From the NCBI GenBank assembly GCA_016808115.1, contig JAEQBH010001390.1, positions 62,001-126,000 on the forward strand: a stretch of 64,000 bases of DNA, written 5' to 3'. Below the pieces are notes generated by a model that saw only the letters and a list, made by a program, of their open reading frames with translations, did not search any database and was not told the DNA's origin. This document shows positions 45,249 to 55,885 of the stretch, piece by piece. The translations under genes and the position numbers were made by a program. Position 1 is the first letter of the stretch. Each line of letters begins with the position of its first letter. The DNA is from Tetrastigma voinierianum (taxonomy: Eukaryota; Streptophyta; Magnoliopsida; Vitales; Vitaceae).

Positions 45249-46276
45249 TAATTTTAAAACACCAAAAAATTAGGATAAGAAATGTTAAAAAAGCATGATA
45301 ATTATTGAGCTTAAATCCTATAAAACTGAGTTTTTAGAAAGAAAAAAACAGATAATTTAACATGATATTAGGACAAGTTTGAAAGAGGCCGTGGGTTGAA
45401 GTTGTTTCCGGTTCCTGCTGAATCCGATAACCTTTTGAAAGAAAATGAACTAGTAAAAAAAATAAAAAAAATCTCTCTCTTCTTTTTGTTGACTTTTTCA
45501 TTTTATTTTCCCTCTGTTTTCATTGAAACCAAATGTGAACCTAGGGCTTTACATGCAGGAAAGAAGTGCTTGATGTCTGGGTTAGTGCTTTGAAGGTGGG
45601 GCATAATTTTAGTGGGAAAAAAAAGGGTATAATAAATAAATTATCTCATTTTCTTACCATGAACACACCCACTATCTAGGATGGTTGCATCCATGTGCTT
45701 TGATATTATGTCTTTCTTTCCATTATTTTCTTGATCTTGAATCATCACCTCAGAATGAGAAAGTTTCCCATTAATGTTTACTATAAAATATCTGTACATG
45801 TACATGATCAGATCAAGAGAAGACTATTAATGACTTTTTTTCTGAAATTTCAATTTCAAAGTTAGTGAAGAACCTTGGCCAAAAGGTGACCGACATGAGT
45901 GTCACCCATTGATAATACTCTAGATGAAAGAGAAAAAACAAACAAACAAATATGAGTTTCTTGGAAGCTGTCTTGATTGTGGCCTGTTACAATCTGCGCC
46001 CAGACATATCACTGGTACAATGAATGTGTATTAATTCTCTGAAACCTTTTGAAAGTGGGGATCCAGATTCCAAGATCACACTCATTTAAAATAAATTAAT
46101 GGAAGTCATTCTCAAATATGACAATACTAATTAGGAATAACACACAAAGTTATGCATTTTTGGAGTGGGTAAATTTCTTGGAAGCTCCCTTAGTCGATGG
46201 TACATTTTAGGGTCTGTGCCCTGAATTTAACCAGATATGAATAGAGGTTCATATGTTAAAAGAAGGATGATATGAA
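45249..46276. other. Intergenic sequence, nothing recognised
   Basis: A 65-codon open frame at 45396-45593 is Leu/Phe-rich and matches nothing I know. The remainder shows no motif of interest up to the copia insertion. Confidence 0.4.
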
Positions 46277-46281
46277 TCTAA

Positions 46282-46737
46282 TGTAAGAATGTTTTCAAAA
46301 TTATTCTTAGTTGACTCATATGATAATATTAGATTTAATATTATAAATTACTTAATTCATTGGTTTAAGGTGGCACAGCTTGATGGAAACGATGAGATTT
46401 AAAATTTTGAATTTTAAATTAATCCATTTAAAGGGTCCTCTCCCAGCCCATAAGGGTCTCTAGAAAATATCACCATCCGCAGGCGAAAGTAAGAGAAGGA
46501 AAAGAAGGGTAAAGGGATAGAAATAGAAAATATTTTTTGCTTGAAGACTCGTTGTAATTATGGATCCAGGTTAGTTACAACAAATTCTTATTTTGAATAA
46601 ATGTGAATATCATAAATGTGAATATCATGAAATCTTAAGAATCTTGTAATATGCAGGTTCCTATGATGTTAATCTGATTGTGTTCTTACAGTTCAAATAA
46701 TACACAAACCTAGAAATCCTTAAAAAATAAGTTTACA
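46282..46737 (+). repeat. 5' LTR of copia element B
   Basis: It is 456 bp. It shares identical blocks of about 125 bases (46516-46640) and about 80 bases at the end with the 3' LTR. Differences cluster in 46380-46515 and around 46640-46656. Confidence 0.95.
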
Positions 46738-46739
46738 TT

Positions 46740-46751
46740 TGGTATCAGAGC
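46740..46751 (+). other. Primer binding site of copia element B
   Basis: TGGTATCAGAGC, two bases after the LTR, pairs with initiator methionine tRNA. Confidence 0.92.
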
Positions 46752-48165
46752 ATAGTGTTTTAGAGATTCATGATTTTTCAGGAATGAACTTGATTAATGG
46801 TGATTTACAATATTAAATGCTTGTATGTAGACAGTTTAAAATATATTGATTATGTACTACATGTCGTATTCCCAATTACAGTTATTATGCGGAATGTATT
46901 TTTGTTTTTATTTTTATTTTTATTATTTCTGGATAAGGGGCAAAATGAATAAATTTGTTAGTCTGCTTCCACCTTTTTCGAATTTTAGGATTTGCAAAAT
47001 GTTCCAAATACTTTATCTCTTGTTTTGGTTTCTCGGTCAACAAATGTTCCATGGTTCAGTATTCCTGTTTTGATTTATATAGATATATATATTTATCTGC
47101 AATTTTGAATTCATGTTTATCAGTGCTTAAATTATCCAAATATTACTTCTGAATCACGTATCTGGTGTTGCAGTCTGCAGATTATAGTAATTGTTTTTAT
47201 TATTATAATTATCTTTACTTCTGAATCACGGATCTGGTGTTGCAGTCTGCATATTATAGTAATTGTTTTTATTATTATAATTATCTTCGGCATTTTCATT
47301 TTGAATCACTATCCGATTAGAGAATTAATAATTATCCTTCAAAAGGAATGGAAACAAAATTTGAATTTGTTTAAAAAAAAAAACAAAATTTTTAACAAAA
47401 AAGGGTTTGAGAACCATGACGATAGTATCCTCTCAAATTATAAGGTTTTTACAACCATTAGGCTATAATGCATGTATATCATTTTATGCAATATTTATGT
47501 ATATAACCTTTTGTAGCAGAAACATTTAAAAGGAAATTTTTTTAATACATAGTAAATAAATAAATTGAATATTTGTAATACGGATTGGTTAGTCATAAAG
47601 TGGCATTTACCATAAGTGTTATAATTTTCAATTTGAATGTTTGTTGTTATTTGTGATGTTTATTATTTTAAAAATGACCAGATTGTTTCTTATGTGGACC
47701 TTTATAGAAATGATGTGATATGAGCTAATTTTGTGAATGATTGATTCATTGTTTAGACAGTTAAGGATCACCCAGGTTGATTGTTTGTTCTAAGCAGCAC
47801 TGAACATGAATGTTGGTAATATGAATGCAATAGTAGTTATGTTGTGTTTATATATCAAAGATGGTAGATACATCTAACTATTGCATTTATCTTTATCAAA
47901 TTAAGTTAAATTTCTTAAGCATCATTATGTGCACTCTTAGTATATTGATGGATTGCCCAAAGGTGAACATCAATATGAATTAAATATATTTCTGATATGT
48001 TTTCTTAGTCCTATTAAGCATGTTAATATCAAGATCAAAACATTAATGTTATGATATTTCTTACCGGTAACAATGCACAATGCATTACGCATTCTCGTAT
48101 GTTCAGTTTTTAATGGTCTTAATTTTTTCTACAATGAGTGGAACAAATCATTTTGCAGCAGGGTA
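46752..48165 (+). other. Long non-coding leader of copia element B
   Basis: About 1.4 kb of AT-rich sequence lies between the primer site and gag, which is long for a copia element. It includes a 73-base tandem duplication (47152-47292). A TTTTGCAG acceptor-like site lies about ten bases before ATGGATCAG at 48166, so splicing of the leader is possible but unproven. Confidence 0.55.
47152..47292 (+). repeat. 73-base tandem duplication in the leader
   Basis: The block from CTGAATCACGTATCTGGTGT to ATTATTATAATTATCTT is repeated once directly, with two or three differences. Confidence 0.9.
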
Positions 48166-49180
48166 ATGGATCAGATTTGGCGCCGGTCGAAAAAGTCGGT
48201 AGATATTATTGTTTGAGCCTTTCTTGAAGAAAGAATCATTATAAGGCACAGGAAAGGTCAAGCGATTGAGTTTGATGTAAATGCGAATGAGCATAATAAA
48301 GTAACATTAAACATCTCTCCTAAAGCGATAATGCTAAAGAAATGTTAAAGTTTGTGGAAGCGCTCCCCCAACCTGTTGTCGTCTCTTCTTTGGGGCCGAT
48401 AATGATACTTTAACCACCGCATGAGGGTGATGGTTCGTACTATGCATGAACATGTAATTGAGATGACTAATTTGTCGACAAGGCTTAAGTCATTAGGAAT
48501 GGAGGTGGATGAAAGTTTCCTTATGCAGTTCATTTTGAACTCCTTACAGTGAGTATGGTCCCTTCGAATGAACTATAATACCATGAAGGACAAATGGAAT
48601 GTGTGGGCGCATAGTATGCTAGTTCGGGAAGAAGCCCAGGACACAAAACCAAGGAAATTCCTCCATTAATTATGTGACCAATCGGGAGCGGAAAGAAAAG
48701 GAAACATGCGAAATAAAGGGAAAAGAGACCACCATTGAAGAGCACTTTAAGACAGATTCATAGGAGGCCTAAAGTTGATAGATGCCATTTTGTAAGAAGG
48801 CGGGCATTTCAAAGTTATTAAGCGCGTAAGGCTTGCGGATTTGAAAAGAAAGGTAAACATAATGCTTATGTATGTTTGAATCATATTTGGGGGGTTCTAA
48901 TAACACTTAGTGAGAAGCTGATTACGGATGTACAACTCATGTTTCTAATATAATGCGAATTCCTTTTCAATCAAACCACAGACCCGGAAATGAGAAATTT
49001 GTCCTAATGGAACTGTCGAATGAAAGCTCCAGTGGAAGAATTAATTTAGGACTTACCGTCTTATTCTTGTGATGGACATCATTTGGACTTATTGGAGACC
49101 TTTTATGTACCTAGTATATCTAGAAATTTAGTTTCCTTTCCAAACTTGATAAAACTAGATATGTATTATTTAAATTTGGT
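48166..49180 (+). pseudogene. Copia element B gag and protease, broken
   Basis: At 48421-48600 gag reads MRVMVRTMHEHVIEMTNLST, RLKSLGMEVDESFLMQFILN and SLQ, then after one stop MNYNTMKDKWNV. This is the standard copia gag core. A zinc knuckle is recognisable at 48782-48815 (CHF, CKKAGHF) only after a one-base shift. Near 49085-49140 the frame LDLLETFYVPSISRNLVS marks the region after the protease active site. The protease DSGAT motif is not readable. Its order and spacing agree with element A. Confidence 0.85.
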
Positions 49181-49279
49181 GGTTGTTTAGGTTTGTACAA
49201 AAACACGTGTATGATTGGTGGTGGTATTATGTGATGGATTATATAAAGTAACTCTTGACGAAATCTATATCTGAAAACT

Positions 49280-50230
49280 CTTATGATATAAATCCATAAT
49301 GTTGGTACTAAACGTGGTTTAGCTAATGAACAGTCTGCTTACTTGTGGCATAAACAATTGGGACATATTTCCAAAGAACGAATGGAAAGATTAGTAAAGA
49401 ATGAAATCCTTCCAAACTTGGATTTTACTGATCTAAGCGTATGTGTGGATTGTATTAAAGGTAAACAAACAAAACACACAAAGAAAGGAGCCACAAGAAG
49501 CACACAGCTTCTTGAGATAATACACATCGATATATGTGGACCTTTTGATGTTAGTTCTTTTAATAAAGAAAAAATATTTTATCACTTTTATTAATGATTT
49601 TTCCGCGTTATGGTTATGTTTATTTGCTACATATGAAAAATCTCATAAATTTGTAAGTGCCTTAGAAATTTTCATTAATGGGGTTGAGGCAATTGGATAA
49701 AATGTGAAAATTGTAAGATCCGATGGGGTGGTGAATATTATGGAAGTTATGATGGAAAGGACAACACCTGGTCCATTTTGCTAGATTTCTAGAAAGCATG
49801 GTATATGTGCACAATACACTATGCCAGGTACACCTATGAAATGGTGTATGTCGAGAAGGCGTAATAGAACCTTGTTAGATATGGTTAGGAGTATGGTAAG
49901 TAATGCATCTTTACCTATTTCATTGTGGACTTATGCTCTAAAAACTGCCATGTATTTGCAAAATAGGGTTCCTAATAAGGCAGTTCAAAAAACACCTTTT
50001 GAACTATGGGCGAAGAAACCTAGTCTAAAACACCTATATGTTTGGGGTTGCTGGCGAAATTAGATATTATAATCCACACAGCGGGATGCGAGAACAATCG
50101 GTGGTTATTTCATTTGAGTTATCCCAGGAAAATTGAAAGGGTTTAGATTTTATTGCCCCTAACCATATTACAAGAGGATTATAGAATCTGGGATGCTAGG
50201 TTCATTGAGAATGATGAGAAGTAAGTGGGA
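49280..50230 (+). pseudogene. Copia element B integrase, broken
   Basis: The open block 49343-49594 reads LWHKQLGHISKERMERLVKN, LDFTDLSVCVDCIKGKQTKH and STQLLEIIHIDICGPFDVSS, giving the GAG-pre-integrase zinc site (H, H, C, C) and the first catalytic Asp (IHIDICGPF). FITFINDFS with a one-base shift follows. Near 49821 comes MPGTP and then, with damage, RRRNRTLLDMVRSMVSNASL, PISLWTYALKTAMYLQNRVP and NKAVQKTPFELWAKKPSLKH. In element A the matching segment has GTPQQNGVAER; here QQNGVAE is distorted, so the third catalytic residue is lost. Confidence 0.88.
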
Positions 50231-50499
50231 GAGAAACACCCAGAAAAGTGGATATTAAAGAAATGAGGGTACAAATTCCTTTAACGCATATCCCTAATCA
50301 AGCTATTCTTCCTCCAATTGTTCCTCAAGTTATTGAGCCAGATTAATATACGATGAACAATATGAAGGACAAATTAATGATCCATTACTCATAATGAAAT
50401 TGTGATTAATGAACACAGATAGATGAATCACAACCCGATAGCATTAGGGAGACCTCGAGAAAGAGATCGAAACTATTCTAATGATTACGTGGTATACCT

Positions 50500-52085
50500 A
50501 CGAGTCGAGTGACTTAGGAATTGAAAATGACCCAGTGACATTTTCACAAGCCATGAATGATGTTAATTCTGATAAATGGTTAGAAGCCATGAAAGATGAG
50601 TTAAAGTCAATAGTACAGAATGAAGTCTGGGATCTTGTTGAATTACCAGAAGGTCATCAAAAGGTTGGTTGCAAATGGGTCTTTAAGACCAAAAGTGACT
50701 CTCGTGGTAATTTAGAACGTTACAAGGCCAGATTAGTTGCCAAGGGTTTGCTCGAGAAAAGATGGCGTTAACTATAAGGAGACCTTTTCACACGTCTCAA
50801 AAAGATTCTGTTTAAATTATCATGGCTTTAGTAGCTATTCTGATTTAGAGAGTTATATCAAATGGATGCTGCCTTTTAAATGGAAATCTAAATGAAGAAG
50901 TTTATATGGATCAACCAATGGGTTTTATAGAAAAGAAAGAAAGACATATAGTTGTATGGCAGAAAAGATCAATATGGACTTAAACTAAGCTTCAGAGCAA
51001 TGGTATCTTAAAGTTCAATGATACTATTGTTTCTCAGTTAAGAAAAACAACGTTGATCGATGTATATATCTAGCAGAAAGTCGGTGGGAGTAAGTTTATA
51101 TTTACGATTCTATATGTTGATGATATCTTACTATGTGCTTGATCTTCATCTCTTATATGAAAGCGAAAAGGTTTCTCTCTATGCTTTGAAATGAAAGATA
51201 TGGGTGAGCGGCGTATGTGATTGGAATAGAGATATTAAGTAATAGATCTAAGGAATATTGGGTTTGTCTCAAAATCCTATATAAATAAAGTTTTAGAGAG
51301 ATTCGAATACGAGGAGTACTCTGCCTCTCCCGTTCCAATTCAGAAAGGAGACAAATTTAGTCTCATGTAATGTCCACAAAATGATTTGGAGCAACAAATG
51401 GAGCAATTCATTGTCATCTGTTGTTGGGAGTCTAATGTATGCTCAGATTTGTACAAGACCAGATATAAGCTGCGATTGGGAATGTTGAAGATACGGAGGG
51501 TAAATCACAGGGTTAGATCATTGAAGTTTGCAAAGAAAGGTTCACAAAATGTTGCAAGGAACAAAGAATACATGCTTACTTATGGGAATCGATCATCTTG
51601 AAGTAATTGGATATTCGGACTCGGATTATCTTTGGTACAGTGTGACACACCACGAAGAAGTCCACTTGTGGCTATTGTATCTTTGTTTGGAGGGCCATCT
51701 CTTGGAAAGTCATAAGCGGTGATAGTACTACATCTACCGAAGCTGAATTTGTGTCTTGCTTTGAGGCCATGGTTCGAGCTAAATGGTTGCGGAACTTTAT
51801 TTCAAGGCTTGGGATCGTTGTGATTATGACGGACCATTTGAAAATTTATTGTGACAATTACCAACGACGATGTTCTTGTTTGGTAGAATAAATAAGTATT
51901 CCAAGGTGTAAGCATATGGATTGAAATTCTTTGTTTGTTAAAGAAGAGGTTCGAAGCAAAAGAGTGTCAATAGAACATATCAGCACCAATCTTATGATTG
52001 TTGATCCTTTGACAAAAGGGTTACCGCCCAAAACATTTACTGGTCATGTTGAAAGAATGGGCCTCATGTCTAATTATTTATGATC
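50500..52085 (+). pseudogene. Copia element B reverse transcriptase and RNase H, broken
   Basis: The open block 50481-50771 holds DPVTFSQAMNDVNSDKWLEA, MKDELKSIVQNEVWDLVELP, VGCKWVFKTKSDSRGNLERY and KARLVAKG, the start of copia reverse transcriptase. Frameshifts follow. The YVDDILL motif is at 51113-51133 with both catalytic aspartates. RNase H text runs from LEVIGYSDSDYLWY (51597) through STTEAEFVSCFEAMVRAKWL in shifted frames, to VDPLTKGLPPKTF near 52000-52040. There are about ten frame breaks in 1.5 kb. Confidence 0.88.
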
Positions 52086-52419
52086 ACTGATTCAGTATTA
52101 ATGTATATTGACACTTGAGCTCATTAAAGTACAAGTTTCTGAATTTTCCTGTTTATACCTTATGTGTATACATAATTTTGATGATGATTGGTAAACAGGA
52201 CTTACTTTGAATGGAGATAATAACATTTGGACCTCGAAATATATCTCACTTATGAATAATGGTTGCAGAAAGAAGAGAATTAATATAGTGGTGCATGGAA
52301 GGAACTATGTCGTATAATGACGTACAACCGCCATGACTCTTGTTAGTTCTTATTCTTAATTATGATTTTATGATGATGTCAATGAATGAATGAAAGCAAT
52401 GCGCATTATCACATGAGTC

Positions 52420-52430
52420 AAGTGGGAGAA
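52420..52430 (+). other. Polypurine tract of copia element B
   Basis: AAGTGGGAGAA directly before the 3' LTR; it would prime plus-strand DNA. The same string precedes the 3' LTR of element A. Confidence 0.85.
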
Positions 52431-52892
52431 TGTAAGAATGTTTTCAAAATTATTCTTAGTTGACTCATATGATAATATTAGATTTAATATTATAAATCAC
52501 TTAATTCATTGGTTTAAGGTGGCACCGCTTGATGGAAGCGGTAAAAGATTTAAAATTTTGAATTTTAAATTAATCCATTTAAAAAGGGTCCTCTCCCTGC
52601 CCATAAAAGGATCTCTCTAGAAAATATCACCATCACGAACTGAAAGTAAGAGAAGGAAAGAAGAATTGAGGATAGAAATAGAAAATATTTTTTGCTTGAA
52701 GACTCGTTGTAATTATGGATCCAGGTTAGTTACAACAAATTCTTATTTTGAATAAATGTGAATATCATAAATGTGAATATCATGAAATCTTAAGATCCTG
52801 TAATATTCTGGGTTCCTATGATGTTAATCTGATTGTGTTCTTACAGTTCAAATAATACACAAACCTAGAAATCCTTAAAAAATAAGTTTACA
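52431..52892 (+). repeat. 3' LTR of copia element B
   Basis: It is 462 bp, TG...CA, followed by TCTAA at 52893-52897. A 12-base direct repeat GTGAATATCATA occurs inside both LTRs. Confidence 0.95.
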
Positions 52893-52897
52893 TCTAA

Positions 52898-53598
52898 ATC
52901 CTAAATCCTAAAGTCTATGTTTGGTTCACATGTTCATATTTTAGGGTTCATATAATCCAGAAAATGTTAGGGAAAGGAAAAAAATAATGAGGAAAACCAT
53001 TTTCTTGAGTTTGGATGTTATGAAAAACATAAGGGAAAAAAATATAAAGGAAAAAAAGGAAAAATTTACAATATTTTCCCTTGTTACTTTCCTTAAAAAA
53101 TAGTGAGGAAAATTTTAGGCTATGTTTGGAACCCGAAAAATGTTAGGAAAAGAAAATTAAAAATAAAAATGGAAGAAAAGAAAAAGGTACGGAAAGGAAT
53201 ATAAAATTTCCTTTATTAGGTTATCCATGGAAAACTCTAATTTGGAACCCAAAAAATAAAAGGGAAAAGAAAAAAATTCTGAGAAAAATGATTTTACATA
53301 GTTTGGATGACATGGAAAACATAAGGGAAAAAAAATACAAAGGAAAATATTGAGGAAAAAGTTACATTATTTTCCTTAAAAAAAAGTGAGGAAAATATTG
53401 GAGAAGAGTTGAGGAAAACAAAGGAAAATTTATCGGGCTCATTCTAACACTAGCTTCTCTCTGAAGGGGTTTCCTCCTATGGCTTCCAATCGCCGGAGAA
53501 TATTCCAAACGACCACCCTGACCCAGCAAATACCACCACCACCTTGGTCGCCTTTGAATCTTTCATTTTTAGGCACAACTCCACTCCCCAAATGAAGT
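52898..53598. other. Purine-rich repeat sequence and a short GC-richer block
   Basis: Between 52920 and 53440 a motif set (GGCTATGTTTGGAACCC, AAAATGTTAGGRAAAG, GTTTGGATGACATGGAAAAC, ATAAGGGAAAAAAATA, GTGAGGAAAAT) is repeated two or three times with decay, like overlapping MITE copies. A TAAATCC tandem of two or three units at 52894-52915 lies at the copia target site. 53450-53598 has a GC-richer block with CCACCACCACC and no clear ORF. Confidence 0.5.
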
Positions 53599-54076
53599 TG
53601 TTGGAGACATAATTATTAGATAGATCATTTTGTGGACTTAGCATAATCAGTTACTCACTTACATGACCAATTTATGTCATTAATGAGACTGACTTGTTTA
53701 CTATTTTGTAGTACAACTTTTGGTTACACACTCTCTATAAGACTTTACTTGGCCTATTGGACTGTAAAACTAACTTTCTTTAAAAGTCCATTATGACTTG
53801 CACAAACTATAAAAGGCCCAGGACAAGGAAAGAGTAGTATGGTGTATTTTGTGATTAGGGTTTTTCAGAAATCAGAGAGTGGTTTGAGAGTAGTGCGTTC
53901 ATAAGTGGTTTGAGAGTAGTGTGTTAATAAGCACTACTATTATGATGTTTTTTGTCTTACAGGATTATAGATATGATTTATCAATGGCTATGTTTGGAGG
54001 TTAATATATTTTATACTTTAAAAGAATTTGTTATGTATGTTTTCGATCCATGTATCTTCTTCAAATATTTCAAACA
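53599..54076 (+). repeat. Copia LTR with adjoining primer site, internal region lost
   Basis: The LTR starts TGTTGGAGACATAATTATT and ends CAAACA. It is followed at 54079 by TGGTATCAAAGCC, a one-base variant of the usual TGGTATCAGAGC primer site. A 26-base direct repeat (GTGGTTTGAGAGTAGTG) lies at 53879-53935. Only about 100 bases of interior remain before unrelated AT-rich sequence, and no second LTR is present. It is a different family from elements A and B. Confidence 0.7.
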
Positions 54077-54309
54077 ATTGGTATCAAAGCCAAAATATAC
54101 AAATCTACATGGGTATTTTTTAGAGGGCTTCTAATAATCTTGAAGTTGAGATAATAATAATAACGAAAATATGCCAACATCAGAGGGTTTACCGCTGTCC
54201 TGGAACATCTCATCTATTATGTGATTTTCGCCTAGTTTCTATTGTTTGTCTTGGAGACATATTTTAATTTAATATGGCTTGAAAGTTCGGAATTGTATGT
54301 GCACTCTAA

Positions 54310-54328
54310 ATAAAATACATACACATAC

Positions 54329-54421
<93 letters not shown>
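54310..54421. repeat. Compound (ACAT)n(TA)n microsatellite
   Basis: Several ACAT/CATA units are followed by about 42 TA units. Confidence 0.95.
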
Positions 54422-54424
<3 letters not shown>

Positions 54425-54874
54425 TAAAGAAGTTTATTTTTTGTTGGACGGAATAATAGATACAATTATAATAGCTACAGATTTCAATATTTTATCAAAT
54501 GCCTTCATGTTCAATAATATCTTTTGCTGAAGAGAAGCTCAATGGTATGAAATATAGAGATAATATCATTTAAAAAAAGGAAAAAAAAAAGAGTGCCTTT
54601 AGCATTATGTAATCTAAGCCCCAGTGGGTAAGGACAGAACAATAGATAGACCCAACCACGGCTTGAATGAATATGGATGTCTACAGATGAGCACTAGTAT
54701 ATTCTTAAGGTTTTGTTTAAAGTATTGTGATTTGTTTAATGCATATGGATGAATACCATATCCATATTGAAGATAGTAACTATTTTGTCATATTTGTGCC
54801 TTCTACACCCATTTGAAATGCGTTTTTTGTTTTTCATTATTTTTTATTGTTATTATTAAGGTTATTTTTTATAT
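54422..54874. other. Unassigned AT-rich sequence
   Basis: No coding or repeat signature recognised. The junction with plastid-derived sequence lies near 54870, or possibly a little to the left. Confidence 0.45.
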
Positions 54875-55521
54875 TAGGTCTATATGGACTCAAACCATTG
54901 ACCTCTTGGTAAAACAGATCAAACTGATTATTATCAAAATGATTTGAACTGTTTCAAAGACCCAACATGCATTTTTTTTGCATTGAGATCTTTCATTAAC
55001 TAATATAAATATCAATTAGTTAGCCATATTTTTCTTGATTGAAGATAAAAGAAATGGCTTTATACTTTACGATTCATTATTTTGAGTTTGATCCAAGAGC
55101 ACTACCAAAGTTTTTTAGAGAGGGTTATCTTGACGGAGGTCTGTCATCAACCTAGATCAACTTAAGTTAAATGGAGTCTATTGTTCTGATTAAAGAATCA
55201 ATTATGAAACTTAATACACTTTAAAGTTCGTAGGACGAAAAGAGATTTTTTTTAATGTCCTTATACTCATTAAGCCTAGCATTGAATAGACTTGGTATTC
55301 ACCTTATCAATATCTCAAAATGATGGGTTCTATTTGATGTTTAAATTAAATGGGCACCCAAATCGGACCGAATCATTTTTCAGGTTAATGTTCTCTTGTT
55401 ACCTCAAAGTCATGGAGTAAGACATCGATTCTCAATAAGATCAATGCATGGTGGACTCTCCTGAAAATCATTGGCACATGTGTCCTAAACGAGGTACTCT
55501 ACCTAACTGAGTTATAACCCT
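54875..55521 (-). pseudogene. trnV-UAC: Nuclear copy of chloroplast trnV-UAC with its group II intron
   Basis: The minus strand begins AGGGTTATAACTCAGTTAGG then TAGAGTACCTCGTTTA (55521-55486), close to the chloroplast tRNA-Val(UAC) 5' exon. After about 575 bases comes a 3' exon (54908-54875) reading CAAGAGGTCAATGGTTTGAG then TCCATATAGACCTA, against the chloroplast CGAGAAGGTCTACGGTTCGA then GTCCGTATAGCCCTA. The intervening sequence has text I know from the plastid intron (GAGAGTCCACCATGCATTG, GACAGACCTCCGTCAAGATA). The changes include loss of the normal anticodon context (TTTAGGAC instead of TTTACAC) and mismatches in the stems, so it cannot give a normal tRNA. It is plastid DNA transferred to the nucleus, as it sits among nuclear retroelements. 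Confidence 0.88.
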
Positions 55522-55580
55522 TGTACTTGTGATACATATTTTACCATGTATATAATTTCTTGTCAAGATGAATATTCCAC

Positions 55581-55885
55581 CCTTAACTCTCTTTTCTAGG
55601 TTCATCAATATGGAATCAATCGAACACACTTCTAACACTTGTTCTACTTTTGGAAGACCTTGTGTCATATAACTAGATCTTGATTTTTCATATATAAATG
55701 TAACTATAATATATCTCCTTCGTAAAGGATTTCCCCATAATGTCCATGAACGGTTGCTTCCAGAATAGCCAAACAAGGCTTAGCTGATCTTATTACTAAA
55801 GAGTCAACTTGCACAATTAGAACTTGACCTGATTTTAGGTGTGGTCCATTTTTGGCTATCTGAACGACCCACTCACAAATAAAAC
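55581..55885 (-). pseudogene. rpoC2: Nuclear copy of a chloroplast rpoC2 fragment
   Basis: The minus strand encodes FICEWVVQIAKNGPHLKSGQ, VLIVQVDSLVIRSAKPCLAI and, after losing two residues, ATVHGHYGEILYEGD. A second frame continues FIYEKSRSSYMTQGLPKVEQ, VLEVCSIDSILMNLEKRVKG. This is the conserved part of the beta'' subunit of the plastid RNA polymerase. Two frames are needed, so one indel disrupts it. The fragment stops near 55581 and is followed within 60 bases by trnV. In most angiosperm plastomes these genes are not adjacent, so the junction was made during or after transfer. The other end is cut by a solo LTR. Confidence 0.92.

Larger units (their letters stand above)
46282..52892 (+). 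mobile_element. Ty1/copia element B, structurally complete
   Basis: Both LTRs begin TGTAAGAATG and end GTTTACA (46282-46737 and 52431-52892). The flanking duplication TCTAA is perfect (46277-46281, 52893-52897). The primer site TGGTATCAGAGC follows the left LTR, and the polypurine tract AAGTGGGAGAA precedes the right one. Gag, protease, integrase, reverse transcriptase and RNase H lie between them in copia order. Coding is broken by many single-base shifts. It is a Tork-like relative of element A, and the two share much integrase and RNase H wording. Confidence 0.95.

Noticed and set aside
52893..52920. Interstitial telomere-like repeat (TAAATCC units)
   Set aside because: Only two or three degenerate units that differ from the plant telomere TTTAGGG; too short to call.
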